Assembly (NCBI RefSeq): GCF_004306155.1
Contig: NZ_BIMR01000007.1
Span: 1 to 55,744, forward strand
Origin: Cellulomonas biazotea
GTDB lineage: Bacteria; Actinomycetota; Actinomycetes; Actinomycetales; Cellulomonadaceae
Direction of reading: 5' to 3'
Length of the DNA: 55,744 bases
Shown here: positions 26,989-35,378 of the stretch, piece by piece
Layout of the letters: every line of letters starts with the position of its first letter
How positions within the stretch are numbered: position 1 is the stretch's first letter
Notes under the pieces: model-generated
What the model was told of the DNA's origin: nothing
Database searches by the model: none
What the model saw: the letters and a program-made list of their open reading frames with translations, nothing else
Made by a program: the position numbers and the translations under genes

Positions 26989-27526
26989 GACCCACCTCCT
27001 TCACGCTCACGAACTCCGGATCGCTCGCCGTGGTGCCGAGCGCCGTATTCAGGGCGGCGATGCCGTCAGCCGTGTAGCGCTTGACCGACCCCTCCGTCAG
27101 CCCGAGCGCGTCCGCGGTGTCCCGGATCGACAGGTCGTCCAGGAACCGCAGCGCCACGCACGCCCGCACCCGCGGCGCCAGGACCCCCAACGCCGCCACG
27201 ACGTCACCCGACAGGCCCTGCGGCTCCGGTACCACCTCCGACGTCGCGAACCCGGCCAGCCGCACCCACGCCCGCCGCTCGTGCCCCGCCGTCCGCGACC
27301 GGTCCACGGACCTCGTCGTGATCGCCCGCCGCACGTAGGCCTCGGCCTCGTTCACCGACCCGAAGCGCGCCCGCCCCGAGAACGACGCCACCAACGCCTC
27401 CTGGACCAGGTCCTCGGCGTCCTCGCGCGACCCGGTCAGGAACGTCGCCCGCGACAGCAAGCGCGGATACCGCTCCCGCACGAGCTGCTCGAGCATCGGC
27501 TCCCACCGGCCCATCGGCACACCCAT
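26978..27526 (-). CDS. ECF-type RNA polymerase sigma factor
   Basis: Alternative sigma factor of up to 182 residues. Region 2 (LLSRATFLTGSREDAEDLVQ) binds core polymerase and the -10, and region 4 (LRFLDDLSIRDTADALGLTE, then GSVKRYTADGIAAL) reads the -35; the linker is short. Resembles the SigE-like group common in actinobacteria. Several in-frame ATGs (27526, 27514, 27496) are possible; the outermost is reported. Downstream gene overlaps it and probably controls its activity. A candidate ECF promoter lies at 27550-27575, which would give autoregulation. Confidence 0.88.
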   Translation of the reverse strand: MGVPMGRWEPMLEQLVRERYPRLLSRATFLTGSREDAEDLVQEALVASFSGRARFGSVNEAEAYVRRAITTRSVDRSRTAGHERRAWVRLAGFATSEVVPEPQGLSGDVVAALGVLAPRVRACVALRFLDDLSIRDTADALGLTEGSVKRYTADGIAALNTALGTTASDPEFVSVKEVGRGA

Positions 27527-27549
27527 CTCCCTCGGTCGACGTCCACTAG

Positions 27550-27575
27550 AACGGGCCGACGTCGAGAAAAGTTGG
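27550..27575 (-). promoter_or_regulatory. Candidate ECF promoter of the sigma operon
   Basis: On the minus strand, CCAAC (27575-27571), a 17-nt spacer, then CGTT (27553-27550). AAC and CGT/GTT elements at this spacing are the usual ECF-sigma signature, so the operon may be autoregulated. Confidence 0.35.
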
Positions 27576-27708
27576 GGTCACCGACCAGCGGCCGACCGGC
27601 GTCGTCCCCGGCCGCCGATCCGACGGCGCTGGGCGCCCGCGACGCCGACGGCGGGGCGACGCCCCCTCTCGCCCGGCACCGCTCGCCCGGGGTGGCTACG
27701 GTGCGAGG

Positions 27709-28536
27709 ATGACGCGCTCTCAGCGGACGACGAGGTCCGCCGTCCTGGCCGTGATCGCCGCCGCGCTCGTCCTCGTCGGGTCGGCCGGAGGTGCGGCGTC
27801 GGCCTCTCCCTCCCGCGTCGTCCTCGACGCCCTCGGCGACTCGTACGCCTCCGGGTACGGCGTCCCGCCCTACGAGGCCTGCGGCCGGTCGCAGAGCGCC
27901 TACCCGGTGCAGCTCGACGGGCGCCACCGCCTGCGCCTCGACGACTTCGTGGCCTGCGCCGGCGCCACCACGACCTCGCTCGTCAGCGGCGGTCAGCTCG
28001 CCGCGCTGGACGCCGACACCGACGTGGTGACGCTGACCGTCGGCGGCAACGACGTCGGCTGGTCGACGGCCGTCTCCGCGTGCCTCGGCGGCACCGACGC
28101 GCAGTGCGCGGGCGCGGTCGCCCTCGTGGACGGCCGGATCACGAACGAGCTGCCGGCGCTCCTCGACACCGTCTACGCCCAGGTCACGGCGGCTGCCCCG
28201 AACGCCCGCGTCGTGGTGACCGGCTACCCGCGGCTCTTCTCGCCGGAGCACGGCCCCTACCTCGCCGCCACCACGGCCGAGCTCGCCACCCTCAATGCCG
28301 CCGCGGACACCCTCGACGCCGTGATCGCCGCCGCGGCCGGCCGCGCCGGGTTCCGGTTCGTCGACGTGCGCGCACGCTTCGACGGGCACGGGGCGAACGC
28401 GCCCGAGGCGTGGATCCTCGGGGCGTCCGACCCTGGCGCGTTCCACCCCACCGTCGAGGGCTACCGGGCCTACACGGCCGCCGTGAACTCGGCGCTGGGT
28501 CCGGTCAAGCCGCGCTGCGGCGGGCACCGCTCCTGA
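27709..28536 (+). CDS. Secreted SGNH/GDSL hydrolase (lipase/esterase)
   Basis: Exported esterase or lipase of 275 residues. Signal peptide about 1-33 (ends GGAASAS). Block I DALGDSYASGYG supplies the catalytic Ser, block III TVGGNDVGW the oxyanion Asn, and block V DPGAFHPTVEGY the catalytic Asp/His. Cys residues (ACGRSQ, ACAGA, ACLGG, QCAG) resemble the disulphide-stabilised Streptomyces SGNH lipases. TACGGT ends 6 nt before the ATG, so a leaderless start is likely. Divergent from the ECF sigma operon and convergent with the YciI gene. Confidence 0.87.
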   Translation: MTRSQRTTRSAVLAVIAAALVLVGSAGGAASASPSRVVLDALGDSYASGYGVPPYEACGRSQSAYPVQLDGRHRLRLDDFVACAGATTTSLVSGGQLAALDADTDVVTLTVGGNDVGWSTAVSACLGGTDAQCAGAVALVDGRITNELPALLDTVYAQVTAAAPNARVVVTGYPRLFSPEHGPYLAATTAELATLNAAADTLDAVIAAAAGRAGFRFVDVRARFDGHGANAPEAWILGASDPGAFHPTVEGYRAYTAAVNSALGPVKPRCGGHRS

Positions 28537-28555
28537 GTCGACCCGGTGCCGGGGC

Positions 28556-28897
28556 CTACTTGACGACCCGGACCTCCTGCGGCCAGCCGCAGCCCACGGC
28601 GACCCGGCCCGCCCACATCTTGGCGGTCTCCAGGTCGGGCACGTCGATGATGGTGATCCCCCCGAGGTACTCGGTCGTCTCGGTGTAGGGACCGTCGGTG
28701 ATCGTCACCGTCCCGCTCGTCGCGTCGGCGGTGAACGCGTCGGCCAGGTCCTCCTCGAGCCCGCCGGCGAAGACCAGGACCCCGGCCGCCTCCATCTCGC
28801 GGACGACCGCCGTGCTGGGCTCGACGCGGCTCTGGAACCACTCGGCCGGGTGGTCGCCGACCCACTGCTGGTGGAAGTAGATGGCGTACTGCGTCAT
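28556..28897 (-). CDS. YciI-family (DGPF-type) protein
   Basis: A 113-residue protein of the YciI/YCII dimeric alpha-beta barrel fold. It has MTQYAIYFHQQW, a Gly-rich middle and the signature DGPYTETTEYLGGITIIDV (DGPFxExKE-like), followed by a C-terminal WPQEVRVV. Such proteins often sit beside ECF sigma factors and may act on small metabolites; the reaction is unknown. Start ATG 28897 with AGGAGG upstream. It converges with the SGNH hydrolase with 19 nt between stops. Confidence 0.85.
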   Translation of the reverse strand: MTQYAIYFHQQWVGDHPAEWFQSRVEPSTAVVREMEAAGVLVFAGGLEEDLADAFTADATSGTVTITDGPYTETTEYLGGITIIDVPDLETAKMWAGRVAVGCGWPQEVRVVK

Positions 28898-28974
28898 GTC
28901 GCTCCTCCTGTGCGGCTGATCTGCCTGCCCTGTCACCACTCTGACGGACGAGCCTCGCCGGAATCGACAGGAGC

Positions 28975-29916
28975 TCAGAGCAGCTCGACGCCGTCCGCCT
29001 GCGGTCCTCGGTCGCTCTGGCGGACCTTGAACCGGACGCGGTCGCCCTCCTCGAGGATCTCGGCGTTGCGCACGACCGACACGTGCACGAACAGGTCCGG
29101 GCCTCCGGCGTCCGGCGTGATGAACCCGAAGCCGCGGTCCGCGTCGTAGCGGGCGACCACGCCCTCACCGCCGCGCGCGGGTGCCCCACCGCCCGCAGGC
29201 GGCCCCGACCGACCGCGAGCAGGCGGCGCCGCGGGCCTGCTCCGGCGCGGGGGGCCGGCGACGAGCCGGACGTCGAGGGCCTGCGGACCTCGCTCGCCGG
29301 CCGCCACCTCGTAGGTCACGCGGTCACCCTCGACGAGCTCGTTCAGCCCGCCGGTCAGTGCGCGGGCGTGGACGAACAGGTCCTCTCCGCCGGAGTCCGC
29401 GGCGACGAACCCGAAGCCCTTGTCCGGGTCGTACCAGGTCACCGTGCCGTCGGCACCGTCGGACGCCACCGCGCGGCCGGCCGCGTCGCCGAGCGGCAGC
29501 AGGTGGTCCGCCTGCGGCCCCTTCTCCCCGGGGACGACGAGGAAGGCGACGCGCTGCCCCTCGACGACCACGCCGCCGCCGACGATCGCCGAGCTGTGGA
29601 GGAAGATCTCGGGACCGCCGCCGTCCGGGCCGATGAACCCGTACCCCTTCGCCGGCTCGTACCAGCTCACGGTGCCGAGCACGCCGAGCGCGGCGTCGGC
29701 CGCCACGTCGCCGACCACCCGGACCCGGCGGGCGACGGGGCCGCGGTCCCCCTCGCCGACCTCGAACTCGACCTCCTGCCCCTCGCGGAGCACCCTCGGC
29801 CCGTCGTCGCCGACGATCTCCGACGCGTGGACGAACAGGTCCTCGGCGTCGTCCCCGAGGTCGAGGAAGCCGAACCCCCGCTCGGGGTCGAACCAACGGA
29901 CGACTGCCTGCGGCAC
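28975..29916 (-). CDS. Protein with four cold-shock domains
   Basis: Cytoplasmic, 313 residues, made of four cold-shock (OB-fold) domains at about 3-68, 79-142, 155-217 and 251-313, with a Pro/Arg/Gly-rich linker (218-250) before the last. Each carries RNP1-like (GFGFL, GYGFI, GFGFV, GFGFI) and RNP2-like (DLFVH, EIFLH, DLFVH, DLFVH) motifs plus a G(D/E)RGP(Q/V) turn. It probably binds single-stranded RNA or DNA at several points, acting as an RNA chaperone or translation regulator. Bacterial CSPs normally have one domain of ~67 residues. Start GTG 29916 with GAGGAG 5 nt upstream. Confidence 0.9.
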   Translation of the reverse strand: MPQAVVRWFDPERGFGFLDLGDDAEDLFVHASEIVGDDGPRVLREGQEVEFEVGEGDRGPVARRVRVVGDVAADAALGVLGTVSWYEPAKGYGFIGPDGGGPEIFLHSSAIVGGGVVVEGQRVAFLVVPGEKGPQADHLLPLGDAAGRAVASDGADGTVTWYDPDKGFGFVAADSGGEDLFVHARALTGGLNELVEGDRVTYEVAAGERGPQALDVRLVAGPPRRSRPAAPPARGRSGPPAGGGAPARGGEGVVARYDADRGFGFITPDAGGPDLFVHVSVVRNAEILEEGDRVRFKVRQSDRGPQADGVELL

Positions 29917-30068
29917 GGGGACTCCTCGTCGATGCACGGATGGTGCGTCCAGTGTCCTCCACCGCCGACGAGGGAGCGCCCTCAGGCCGTCACGTCAGGC
30001 GCCTGTGCGATCACACCTGGGCCACGTCGGGAGTCGCGGACGTGCGGCCGGCCGGGACGTCGTCCCCG

Positions 30069-30161
30069 GTCGTCGCCGATCCGCACACCCGGCGATACCT
30101 GGGCGGGTGGCGCCGTGCCGACGACTCCGGCCTCGTCACGGCCGGCGGCGACGCACCTCAG
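30069..30161 (+). pseudogene. Remnant of a GNAT acetyltransferase gene
   Basis: This stretch encodes VVADPHTRRYLGGWRRADDS, closely matching the VVADAHTHRYLGGWKRPDDF segment of the intact GNAT at 20646-21128. Similarity covers only about 31 codons. No acetyl-CoA motif follows because the next gene runs into it from the other strand. The flanking ~100 nt on the left show no recognisable coding. Confidence 0.65.
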
Positions 30162-30721
30162 GGACGGTGCCGCTGCTCCCACTGCTCCTTGGTGATCTCG
30201 TACCTGTAGCCACCGAGCTCGGCGCCCTCGACGGCGAGCATGTCCTCGGGCGTCTCCAGGGCCCCGGTGACGGTCATCCCGACCTTCTCCATCACGTGCT
30301 GCGACGAGCGGTTCAGCGCCATCGTCGCGCCCCACACGACGCGCACGTCGAGGTCGGTGAACGCCTTCTCGAGCAGGCCGGACGACACCTCGGTGGCGTA
30401 GCCCTGGCCCCACGCGACCTGCCGCAGCCGGTACCCGAGCTCGACCTCGTCCAGCGGCCCGTCACGCTCGGGACGCAGGCAGAACCACCCGAGGAACTCG
30501 CCGCCCGCCGTGGCGGCGGCGAAGAGCCCGAAGTCGCCGGCCCACCGGTCGTAGCCGGCGAGGATGCTCGGAAGGTCGCGGTCGCGGATCAGGTCCGGCG
30601 CGGTCGGCTCGCCTCCGGACAGGTAGCGCATGACGGCGGGGTCGCTGTCGAGCTCGATGAGCAGGTCGGCGTCGTCGGCGCGGAGGCGGCGCAACGTCAC
30701 GCGCTCGGTCTGCAGGTACAT
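30158..30721 (-). CDS. GNAT N-acetyltransferase, RimJ/RimL type
   Basis: Acetyltransferase of 187 residues. N-terminal YLQTERVTLRRLRADDADLL, substrate segment FGLFAAATAGGEFLGWFCLR, acetyl-CoA turn VAWGQGYATEVSSGLLEKAF and MALNRSSQHVMEKVGM (motif B). Start ATG 30721; an in-frame ATG at 30739 would add six residues, and neither has a good ribosome site. The likely substrate is a ribosomal protein N-terminus or small amine. Its 3' end meets the remnant GNAT fragment. Divergent from the cellulase gene. Confidence 0.85.
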   Translation of the reverse strand: MYLQTERVTLRRLRADDADLLIELDSDPAVMRYLSGGEPTAPDLIRDRDLPSILAGYDRWAGDFGLFAAATAGGEFLGWFCLRPERDGPLDEVELGYRLRQVAWGQGYATEVSSGLLEKAFTDLDVRVVWGATMALNRSSQHVMEKVGMTVTGALETPEDMLAVEGAELGGYRYEITKEQWEQRHRP

Positions 30722-30871
30722 GTCCACGGACGCCAGCATGCCGAGCGGGCCGGTCGCGGTGTGAATCGTTTTGCACGGCTGCGCGGGTGACGTCGCTCTG
30801 GTGGGCTTGCCAGTCCGTCGCCAGGGTCGCCCGGGCCGTGGCGCTCCCGTCCCCTGAGAGGGGTCCCTCCC

Positions 30872-32491
30872 GTGCGCGCACTCCGCAAGGCGCTGACCGT
30901 GGCCACGGCGGCCCTGGTCGTCGTCGCCGGCTCGATCGTGGTCTCCCAGCCGGCGAGCGCCGCCGCCGGCTGCCGCGTCGACTACGCGGTGACCAACCAG
31001 TGGCAGAGCGGCTTCGGCGCGAACGTGCAGGTGACGAACCTGGGCGACCCGGTCACCTCGTGGGACCTGCGCTTCTCCTTCGGCGCCGGCCAGACGGTCT
31101 CGCAGCTGTGGAACGGCACGGTCACCCAGTCCGGGGCCGCGGTGTCGGTGCGCAACGCCGGGTGGAACGGGTCGGTCGGCACGAACGGCACCGCGTCGTT
31201 CGGCTTCAACGGCACGTGGTCCGGGTCGAACCCGGCGCCGACCGCCTTCACGCTCAACGGCGTCGCGTGCACCGGCAGCCCGGTCACCCCGACGACCACG
31301 CCGACGACGTCCCCCTCCCCCACGCCGACCCAGTCGCCGCGGCCGACGACCACACCGACGCCCACGCCCACCCCGACCCCGACGCCGACCACGGGCCCGG
31401 TCACGGGCAACGCCGCCCAGCTCGTCGCGGGCATGGGCAAGGGCTGGAACCTCGGCAACCAGCTCGAGGCCAACATCAACGGCGTGCCGAGCGAGACGGC
31501 GTGGGGCAACCCGGTCGTCACGGGGGCGCTCCTCGACCGGGTCAAGGCGTCCGGCTTCTCGACGGTCCGGATCCCGGTCTCGTACCTCAGCAAGATCGGC
31601 TCGGCGCCGAGCTACACCGTCGACGCCGCGTGGCTGGACCGGATCGAGGAGGTCGTGAAGCTCGCCTACGACCGCGGGCTGTACGTCGTCGTCAACATGC
31701 ACGGGGACGGCTACAAGAGCGTGAGCGGCTCGTGGCTCATCTGCGACGCGTCGTCGCAGACCGCGATCCGGGAGAAGTACCAGAAGGTCTGGCAGCAGGT
31801 GGCCTCGGAGCTCGGGGGCTACGGCGGTCGTCTGGTCTTCGAGTCGATGAACGAGAACTTCGACGGGCAGTACGGGAACCCGACGCAGCCGTGCTACTCG
31901 AACATCAACGCGTACAACCAGGTCTTCGTCGACACGGTGCGCCAGACCGGGGGCAACAACGCCTCGCGCTGGCTGCTCGTGCCGGGGTGGAACACGAACA
32001 TCGACTACACGACGGGGAGCTACGGGTTCGTCATCCCGACCGACCAGTACCGCTCGTCGGCGATCCCGAGCAACGAGAAGCGGCTCATGATCTCGGTGCA
32101 CTACTACGACCCGTGGGACTTCGCGGGCGCGGAGAACGGCACCTACACGCAGTGGGGGCCGAACGCGACGGACGCGTCGAAGAAGACGTCGTGGGGCCAG
32201 CAGGACTTCATGGACGCGCAGCTGAAGAAGACGTACGACGCGTTCACGACCAAGGGCTACCCGGTGTTCGTCGGCGAGTACGGCTCGATCGACAAGACGG
32301 CGTTCGACTCGTCGAACAACCGGTACCGGGCGGACTACGCGCGCACGCTCGTCGCGACCGCGAAGAAGTACGGCGCGGTCACGGCCTACTGGGACAACGG
32401 CCACAACGGTCAGTACGGGTTCGCGCTGTTCGACCGGCGCACCGCAACCGTGACCCAGCAGGGGATCATCGACGCGATCATGGGGTCCTGA
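30872..32491 (+). CDS. Secreted endoglucanase, CBM2-GH5
   Basis: Secreted cellulase of 539 residues cutting internal beta-1,4-glucosidic bonds. Signal peptide 1-32. CBM2 cellulose-binding module (about 33-130) starts at [15 protein letters not shown] and keeps a Cys at each end and surface Trp residues. A Pro/Thr linker (about 131-175) is followed by a GH5 catalytic domain. That domain has [12 protein letters not shown], acid/base Glu328 in FESMNE and nucleophile Glu469 in [17 protein letters not shown] and VVVNMHGDG are further GH5 motifs. GTG start with GAGAGGGG upstream. A weak AATCGTTTT element near 30764 could be a LacI-type site. Confidence 0.95.
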   Translation: MRALRKALTVATAALVVVAGSIVVSQPASAAAGCRVDYAVTNQWQSGFGANVQVTNLGDPVTSWDLRFSFGAGQTVSQLWNGTVTQSGAAVSVRNAGWNGSVGTNGTASFGFNGTWSGSNPAPTAFTLNGVACTGSPVTPTTTPTTSPSPTPTQSPRPTTTPTPTPTPTPTPTTGPVTGNAAQLVAGMGKGWNLGNQLEANINGVPSETAWGNPVVTGALLDRVKASGFSTVRIPVSYLSKIGSAPSYTVDAAWLDRIEEVVKLAYDRGLYVVVNMHGDGYKSVSGSWLICDASSQTAIREKYQKVWQQVASELGGYGGRLVFESMNENFDGQYGNPTQPCYSNINAYNQVFVDTVRQTGGNNASRWLLVPGWNTNIDYTTGSYGFVIPTDQYRSSAIPSNEKRLMISVHYYDPWDFAGAENGTYTQWGPNATDASKKTSWGQQDFMDAQLKKTYDAFTTKGYPVFVGEYGSIDKTAFDSSNNRYRADYARTLVATAKKYGAVTAYWDNGHNGQYGFALFDRRTATVTQQGIIDAIMGS

Positions 32492-32517
32492 CGGGCTGGT
32501 TGGTCGCCGTCCGCGGA

Positions 32518-32541
32518 TGCCCGGCGCACGTTCGTCGGGCA
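32518..32541 (+). terminator. Possible cellulase terminator
   Basis: Inverted repeat TGCCCG / CGGGCA with a 12-nt loop, 27 nt past the cellulase stop. The stem is only 6 bp and no T-run follows, so this is tentative. Confidence 0.3.
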
Positions 32542-32559
32542 CCCGCGCCATACCTTGCG

Positions 32560-32584
32560 GTGCTAGGGTTCTGATCCCTAGCAC
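32560..32584. promoter_or_regulatory. Candidate PadR operator
   Basis: Perfect 9-bp inverted repeat GTGCTAGGG / CCCTAGCAC with a 7-nt spacer, 22 nt upstream of the padR-type start. The likely autoregulatory site of the PadR protein. Confidence 0.65.
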
Positions 32585-32605
32585 TCCGAGGTATCGGGAG
32601 CCTGC

Positions 32606-32965
32606 GTGCACATCGACAAGGACCTGGTCGCGGCCTCCGCGACCCCGCTGGTCCTCGGCATCCTCGCGGACGGCGACCTCCACGGGTACGGCATCCTCAA
32701 GCGGGTCGGCGAGCTGTCCGACGGTCGCATGCAGTGGACCGACGGCATGCTCTACCCCCTGCTGCACCGCCTCGAGCGCAACGGCTGGGTGTCCGCCCGG
32801 TGGGGCGTCTCCGACGCCGGGCGCAAGCGCAAGCACTACGCGCTGACCGCGGCCGGACGAGAGGCCCTCGAGCAGCGGCAGGCGCAGTGGGACGTCGTCG
32901 CCGACGCGCTGCGCCAGGTGTGGAACGCCGTCCAGGGACCCGACGAGGCGGTGGCGTGGGCATGA
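32606..32965 (+). CDS. PadR-family transcriptional regulator
   Basis: Small winged-helix repressor of 119 residues: TPLVLGILADGDLHGYGILK, then LYPLLHRLERNGWVSARWG and RKHYALTAAGREALEQR, the PadR signature. Subfamily 2-like, with a short C-terminal helix. GTG start with GGGAG upstream. Its stop overlaps the next start (ATGA), so it is co-translated with the membrane protein it probably regulates. The palindrome at 32560-32584 is its likely operator. PadR/permease-prefix pairs are common in actinobacteria. Confidence 0.9.
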   Translation: MHIDKDLVAASATPLVLGILADGDLHGYGILKRVGELSDGRMQWTDGMLYPLLHRLERNGWVSARWGVSDAGRKRKHYALTAAGREALEQRQAQWDVVADALRQVWNAVQGPDEAVAWA

Positions 32966-34335
32966 GCGAGAACGCCTCCCTCGACGAGCACACGGGTCTC
33001 GAGCACCAGATCGACCAGTGGCGCACCTGGCTGCTCCGCCGCAGGGCGATCACGCCCGACGACGCCGCGGAGCTCGAGGACAACCTGCGCGGCCGGGTCG
33101 CCGACCTGCGGGCCGGCGGCCTCGACGACGACGAGGCGTTCCTCGTCGCGGTCAGGCGCATGGGCAACCTCGACGACGTCTCGCGCGAGTTCGCCCGCGA
33201 GCACTCCGAGCGGCTCTGGAAGCAGCTCGTGCTCGTGCCGGGGACGACGTCGGACGCGGACCGGCGGTGGCGCGACCTCGGCGTGCTGATCGGCCTCGCC
33301 GTCGGCGCGGGGATCGCCGTCAAGGCCCTCCTCGCGCTCGACGACGAGACGTTCGGGCTCAACGTCGCGTTCGCGGTCCTGCCGTTCCTCGCCGCGTACT
33401 TCGCCTGGTCGCGCCGGCTGCCCGGCCGGGTCGTCGGCGCCCTGGTCGGCCTGGCCACCGCGGTCGCGGTCGTCGTGAACCTGTACCCGTTCGTCACCGA
33501 CGCGGGCGGCGACGTCGGGATGACGTACGTGCTCACCGCGACCCACCTGCCCGTCCTGCTGTGGCTGCTCCTCGGGGTCGCCTACACCGGAGGGCCGTGG
33601 CGCGACCACGCCCGCCGCATGGACTTCGTGCGGTTCACCGGCGAGCTGGTCATCTACTTCGCCCTCATCGCGCTCGGCGGCGGCCTGCTGACCGGGCTGC
33701 TGTTCGCCACCTTCGAGGTCGTCGACATCGACATCGAGCCCTTCGTCGGCGACTGGCTCATGCCGTTCGCCGTGCCCGGTGCGTTCTTCGTCGCGGCCTG
33801 GCTGGTCGAGGCGAAGAAGAGCGTCGTCGAGAACATGGCCCCCGTCCTCACCCGCGTGTTCACCCCGCTGACCGTCGTGCTGCTGGTCGCGGCCTTCGTC
33901 GCGCTGCTCACCGGTGGTCCGCTGACCGCCGTGGACCGCAACCTGCTGATCCTCATGGACGCGATCCTGCTGCTGGTGCTGGCGCTGCTGCTGTACTCCA
34001 TCAGCGCCCGCGACCCGCTCGCGCCGGCCGGGGCCTTCGACTGGCTGCAGCTCGTGCTCGTCGGGGTGGCGTTCGCGGTCGACGTCGTCGCGCTCACCGC
34101 GATGGTCACGCGGATCGCCGACGCCGGCTGGACGGCCAACAAGGCCGCCGCGCTGGGCCTCAACCTGGTGCTGCTCGTCCACCTGGTCGGCACCGGCTGG
34201 CTGCTGGCGCGGTTCCTGCGCGCACGAGGCACGTTCGACGCGCTGGAGCGCTGGCAGACCCGCTACCTGCCCGTGTACGCGGCGTGGGCGGCCGTCGTCG
34301 TGCTGGTCTTCCCGCCGGTCTTCGCCTACGCCTGA
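32962..34335 (+). CDS. Multi-pass membrane protein with permease-prefix domain
   Basis: A 457-residue protein. The cytoplasmic N-terminus (about 1-85; IDQWRTWLLRRRAITPDDAA, ELEDNLRGRVADLRAGGLDD, VAVRRMGNLDDVSREFAREH) matches the permease prefix domain 1 found beside PadR regulators. It is followed by roughly ten transmembrane segments. No transport motif is recognisable. Overlaps padR by 4 nt and converges with the epoxide-hydrolase-like gene, overlapping its 3' end by 10 nt. Function unknown, possibly cell-envelope stress response. Confidence 0.8.
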   Translation: MSENASLDEHTGLEHQIDQWRTWLLRRRAITPDDAAELEDNLRGRVADLRAGGLDDDEAFLVAVRRMGNLDDVSREFAREHSERLWKQLVLVPGTTSDADRRWRDLGVLIGLAVGAGIAVKALLALDDETFGLNVAFAVLPFLAAYFAWSRRLPGRVVGALVGLATAVAVVVNLYPFVTDAGGDVGMTYVLTATHLPVLLWLLLGVAYTGGPWRDHARRMDFVRFTGELVIYFALIALGGGLLTGLLFATFEVVDIDIEPFVGDWLMPFAVPGAFFVAAWLVEAKKSVVENMAPVLTRVFTPLTVVLLVAAFVALLTGGPLTAVDRNLLILMDAILLLVLALLLYSISARDPLAPAGAFDWLQLVLVGVAFAVDVVALTAMVTRIADAGWTANKAAALGLNLVLLVHLVGTGWLLARFLRARGTFDALERWQTRYLPVYAAWAAVVVLVFPPVFAYA

Positions 34336-35315
34336 GCCGGCGGGCGCGCGGGGTCGGCACTCCGCGTGGCGTCCAGCTCCGCCAGCCACCCGAGGATCAG
34401 CCGGTTCGTCTCCTCCGGCGCCTCCTGCTGGATCCAGTGCCCGGTGTCCAGCGTGACGACGTCCACGCGGGGCACGAGCTCCGTCAGCCGCTCCGCCCGC
34501 GCGACCGTGTCACGGGCGCCGTAGACCATGAGCGCGGGCTGCCGGACCACGGGGTCGACGTCGGCCAGCAGGTGCCAGTTGCGGTCGAGGTTCCGGTACC
34601 AGTGGATGCCGGGCGTGAACCCGGTCGACTCGAACGCGGAGACGAAGACGGCCAGGTCGTCGTCGCCCATGAGCGGCTCTCCGAGCGGGGTCTGCGCGCG
34701 CGCGAGGTCGATCAGGGCCATGCCCGGCTGCGGCGGCGTCGGGGGCACGTCCTTCCGGAACAGGTTCCGCAGGAACCGGTACGGGTTCTCGTCGAGCACG
34801 GCGTCCGCGACGCCCGGCCGGCGGTTGACGTGCACGAAGTAGAAGTCGTCGCCGAGGACCTCCCCCATGACCTCGACCCAGGGCCGCTCCCCGCGCTCCT
34901 GGTAGGGCAGGCTCAGGTTGACCACCGCACGGACGCGGCTCGGGTGCAGCAGGGTCAGGCCCCACACGACGAAGGCGCCCCAGTCGTGGCCGACGAAGAC
35001 CGCGTCCGCGTAGCCGTAGTGGTCGAGGAGCCCGACGAGGTCGCCCGTCAGGTGCGCGAGGTCGTACTCCGTCACCTCGGTGGGACGCGACGACCCGCCG
35101 TACCCTCGCTGGTTGGGGACGATCACGTGGTACCCCGCCGCGACGAGCGCGGGAACCTGGTGGCGCCACGAGTACGCGTGCTCCGGCCAGCCGTGGCAGA
35201 GCACGACCGGCCGTCCGGCGTTCTCACGTCCTGCTTCGAACACCTCGAGCGTGACGCCGTCGACGGGGACGAGGGTGGGCCGGGGGAAGTCCAGAGGGCG
35301 TGTCGATGAGGTCAT
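34326..35315 (-). CDS. Alpha/beta hydrolase, epoxide-hydrolase-like
   Basis: Cytoplasmic alpha/beta-hydrolase of 329 residues. HGWPEHAYSWRHQ is the oxyanion HGxP motif, FVGHDWGAFVVWG holds nucleophile Asp, and DTGHWIQQEAPEE holds the catalytic His. Asp nucleophile plus HGxP and a cap domain rich in Trp/Tyr fit epoxide hydrolase or haloalkane dehalogenase. Start ATG 35315 (another in-frame ATG at 35324); CACGAT ends 7 nt before it. Divergent from the WYL regulator with a perfect palindrome between them, so probably its target. Confidence 0.85.
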   Translation of the reverse strand: MTSSTRPLDFPRPTLVPVDGVTLEVFEAGRENAGRPVVLCHGWPEHAYSWRHQVPALVAAGYHVIVPNQRGYGGSSRPTEVTEYDLAHLTGDLVGLLDHYGYADAVFVGHDWGAFVVWGLTLLHPSRVRAVVNLSLPYQERGERPWVEVMGEVLGDDFYFVHVNRRPGVADAVLDENPYRFLRNLFRKDVPPTPPQPGMALIDLARAQTPLGEPLMGDDDLAVFVSAFESTGFTPGIHWYRNLDRNWHLLADVDPVVRQPALMVYGARDTVARAERLTELVPRVDVVTLDTGHWIQQEAPEETNRLILGWLAELDATRSADPARPPAQA

Positions 35316-35334
35316 GGCGCACATCGTGGCGACC

Positions 35335-35361
35335 GAAACCGGTCACCTCCTGACCGGTTTC
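35335..35361. promoter_or_regulatory. Candidate operator of the WYL regulator
   Basis: Perfect 10-bp inverted repeat GAAACCGGTC / GACCGGTTTC around a 7-nt spacer (ACCTCCT), in the 63-nt divergent gap. Positioned to control both genes. Confidence 0.65.
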
Positions 35362-35378
35362 CCTGGGAGTCTCGTCGG

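Noticed and set aside
29181-29636. Plus-strand ORFs antisense to the four-domain cold-shock gene
   Set aside because: Arg/Pro low-complexity translation; shadows of the repeated domains.
30762-30776. A LacI-type operator before the cellulase gene
   Set aside because: AATCGTTTT is only partly symmetric; mentioned in the cellulase entry but not called as a site.
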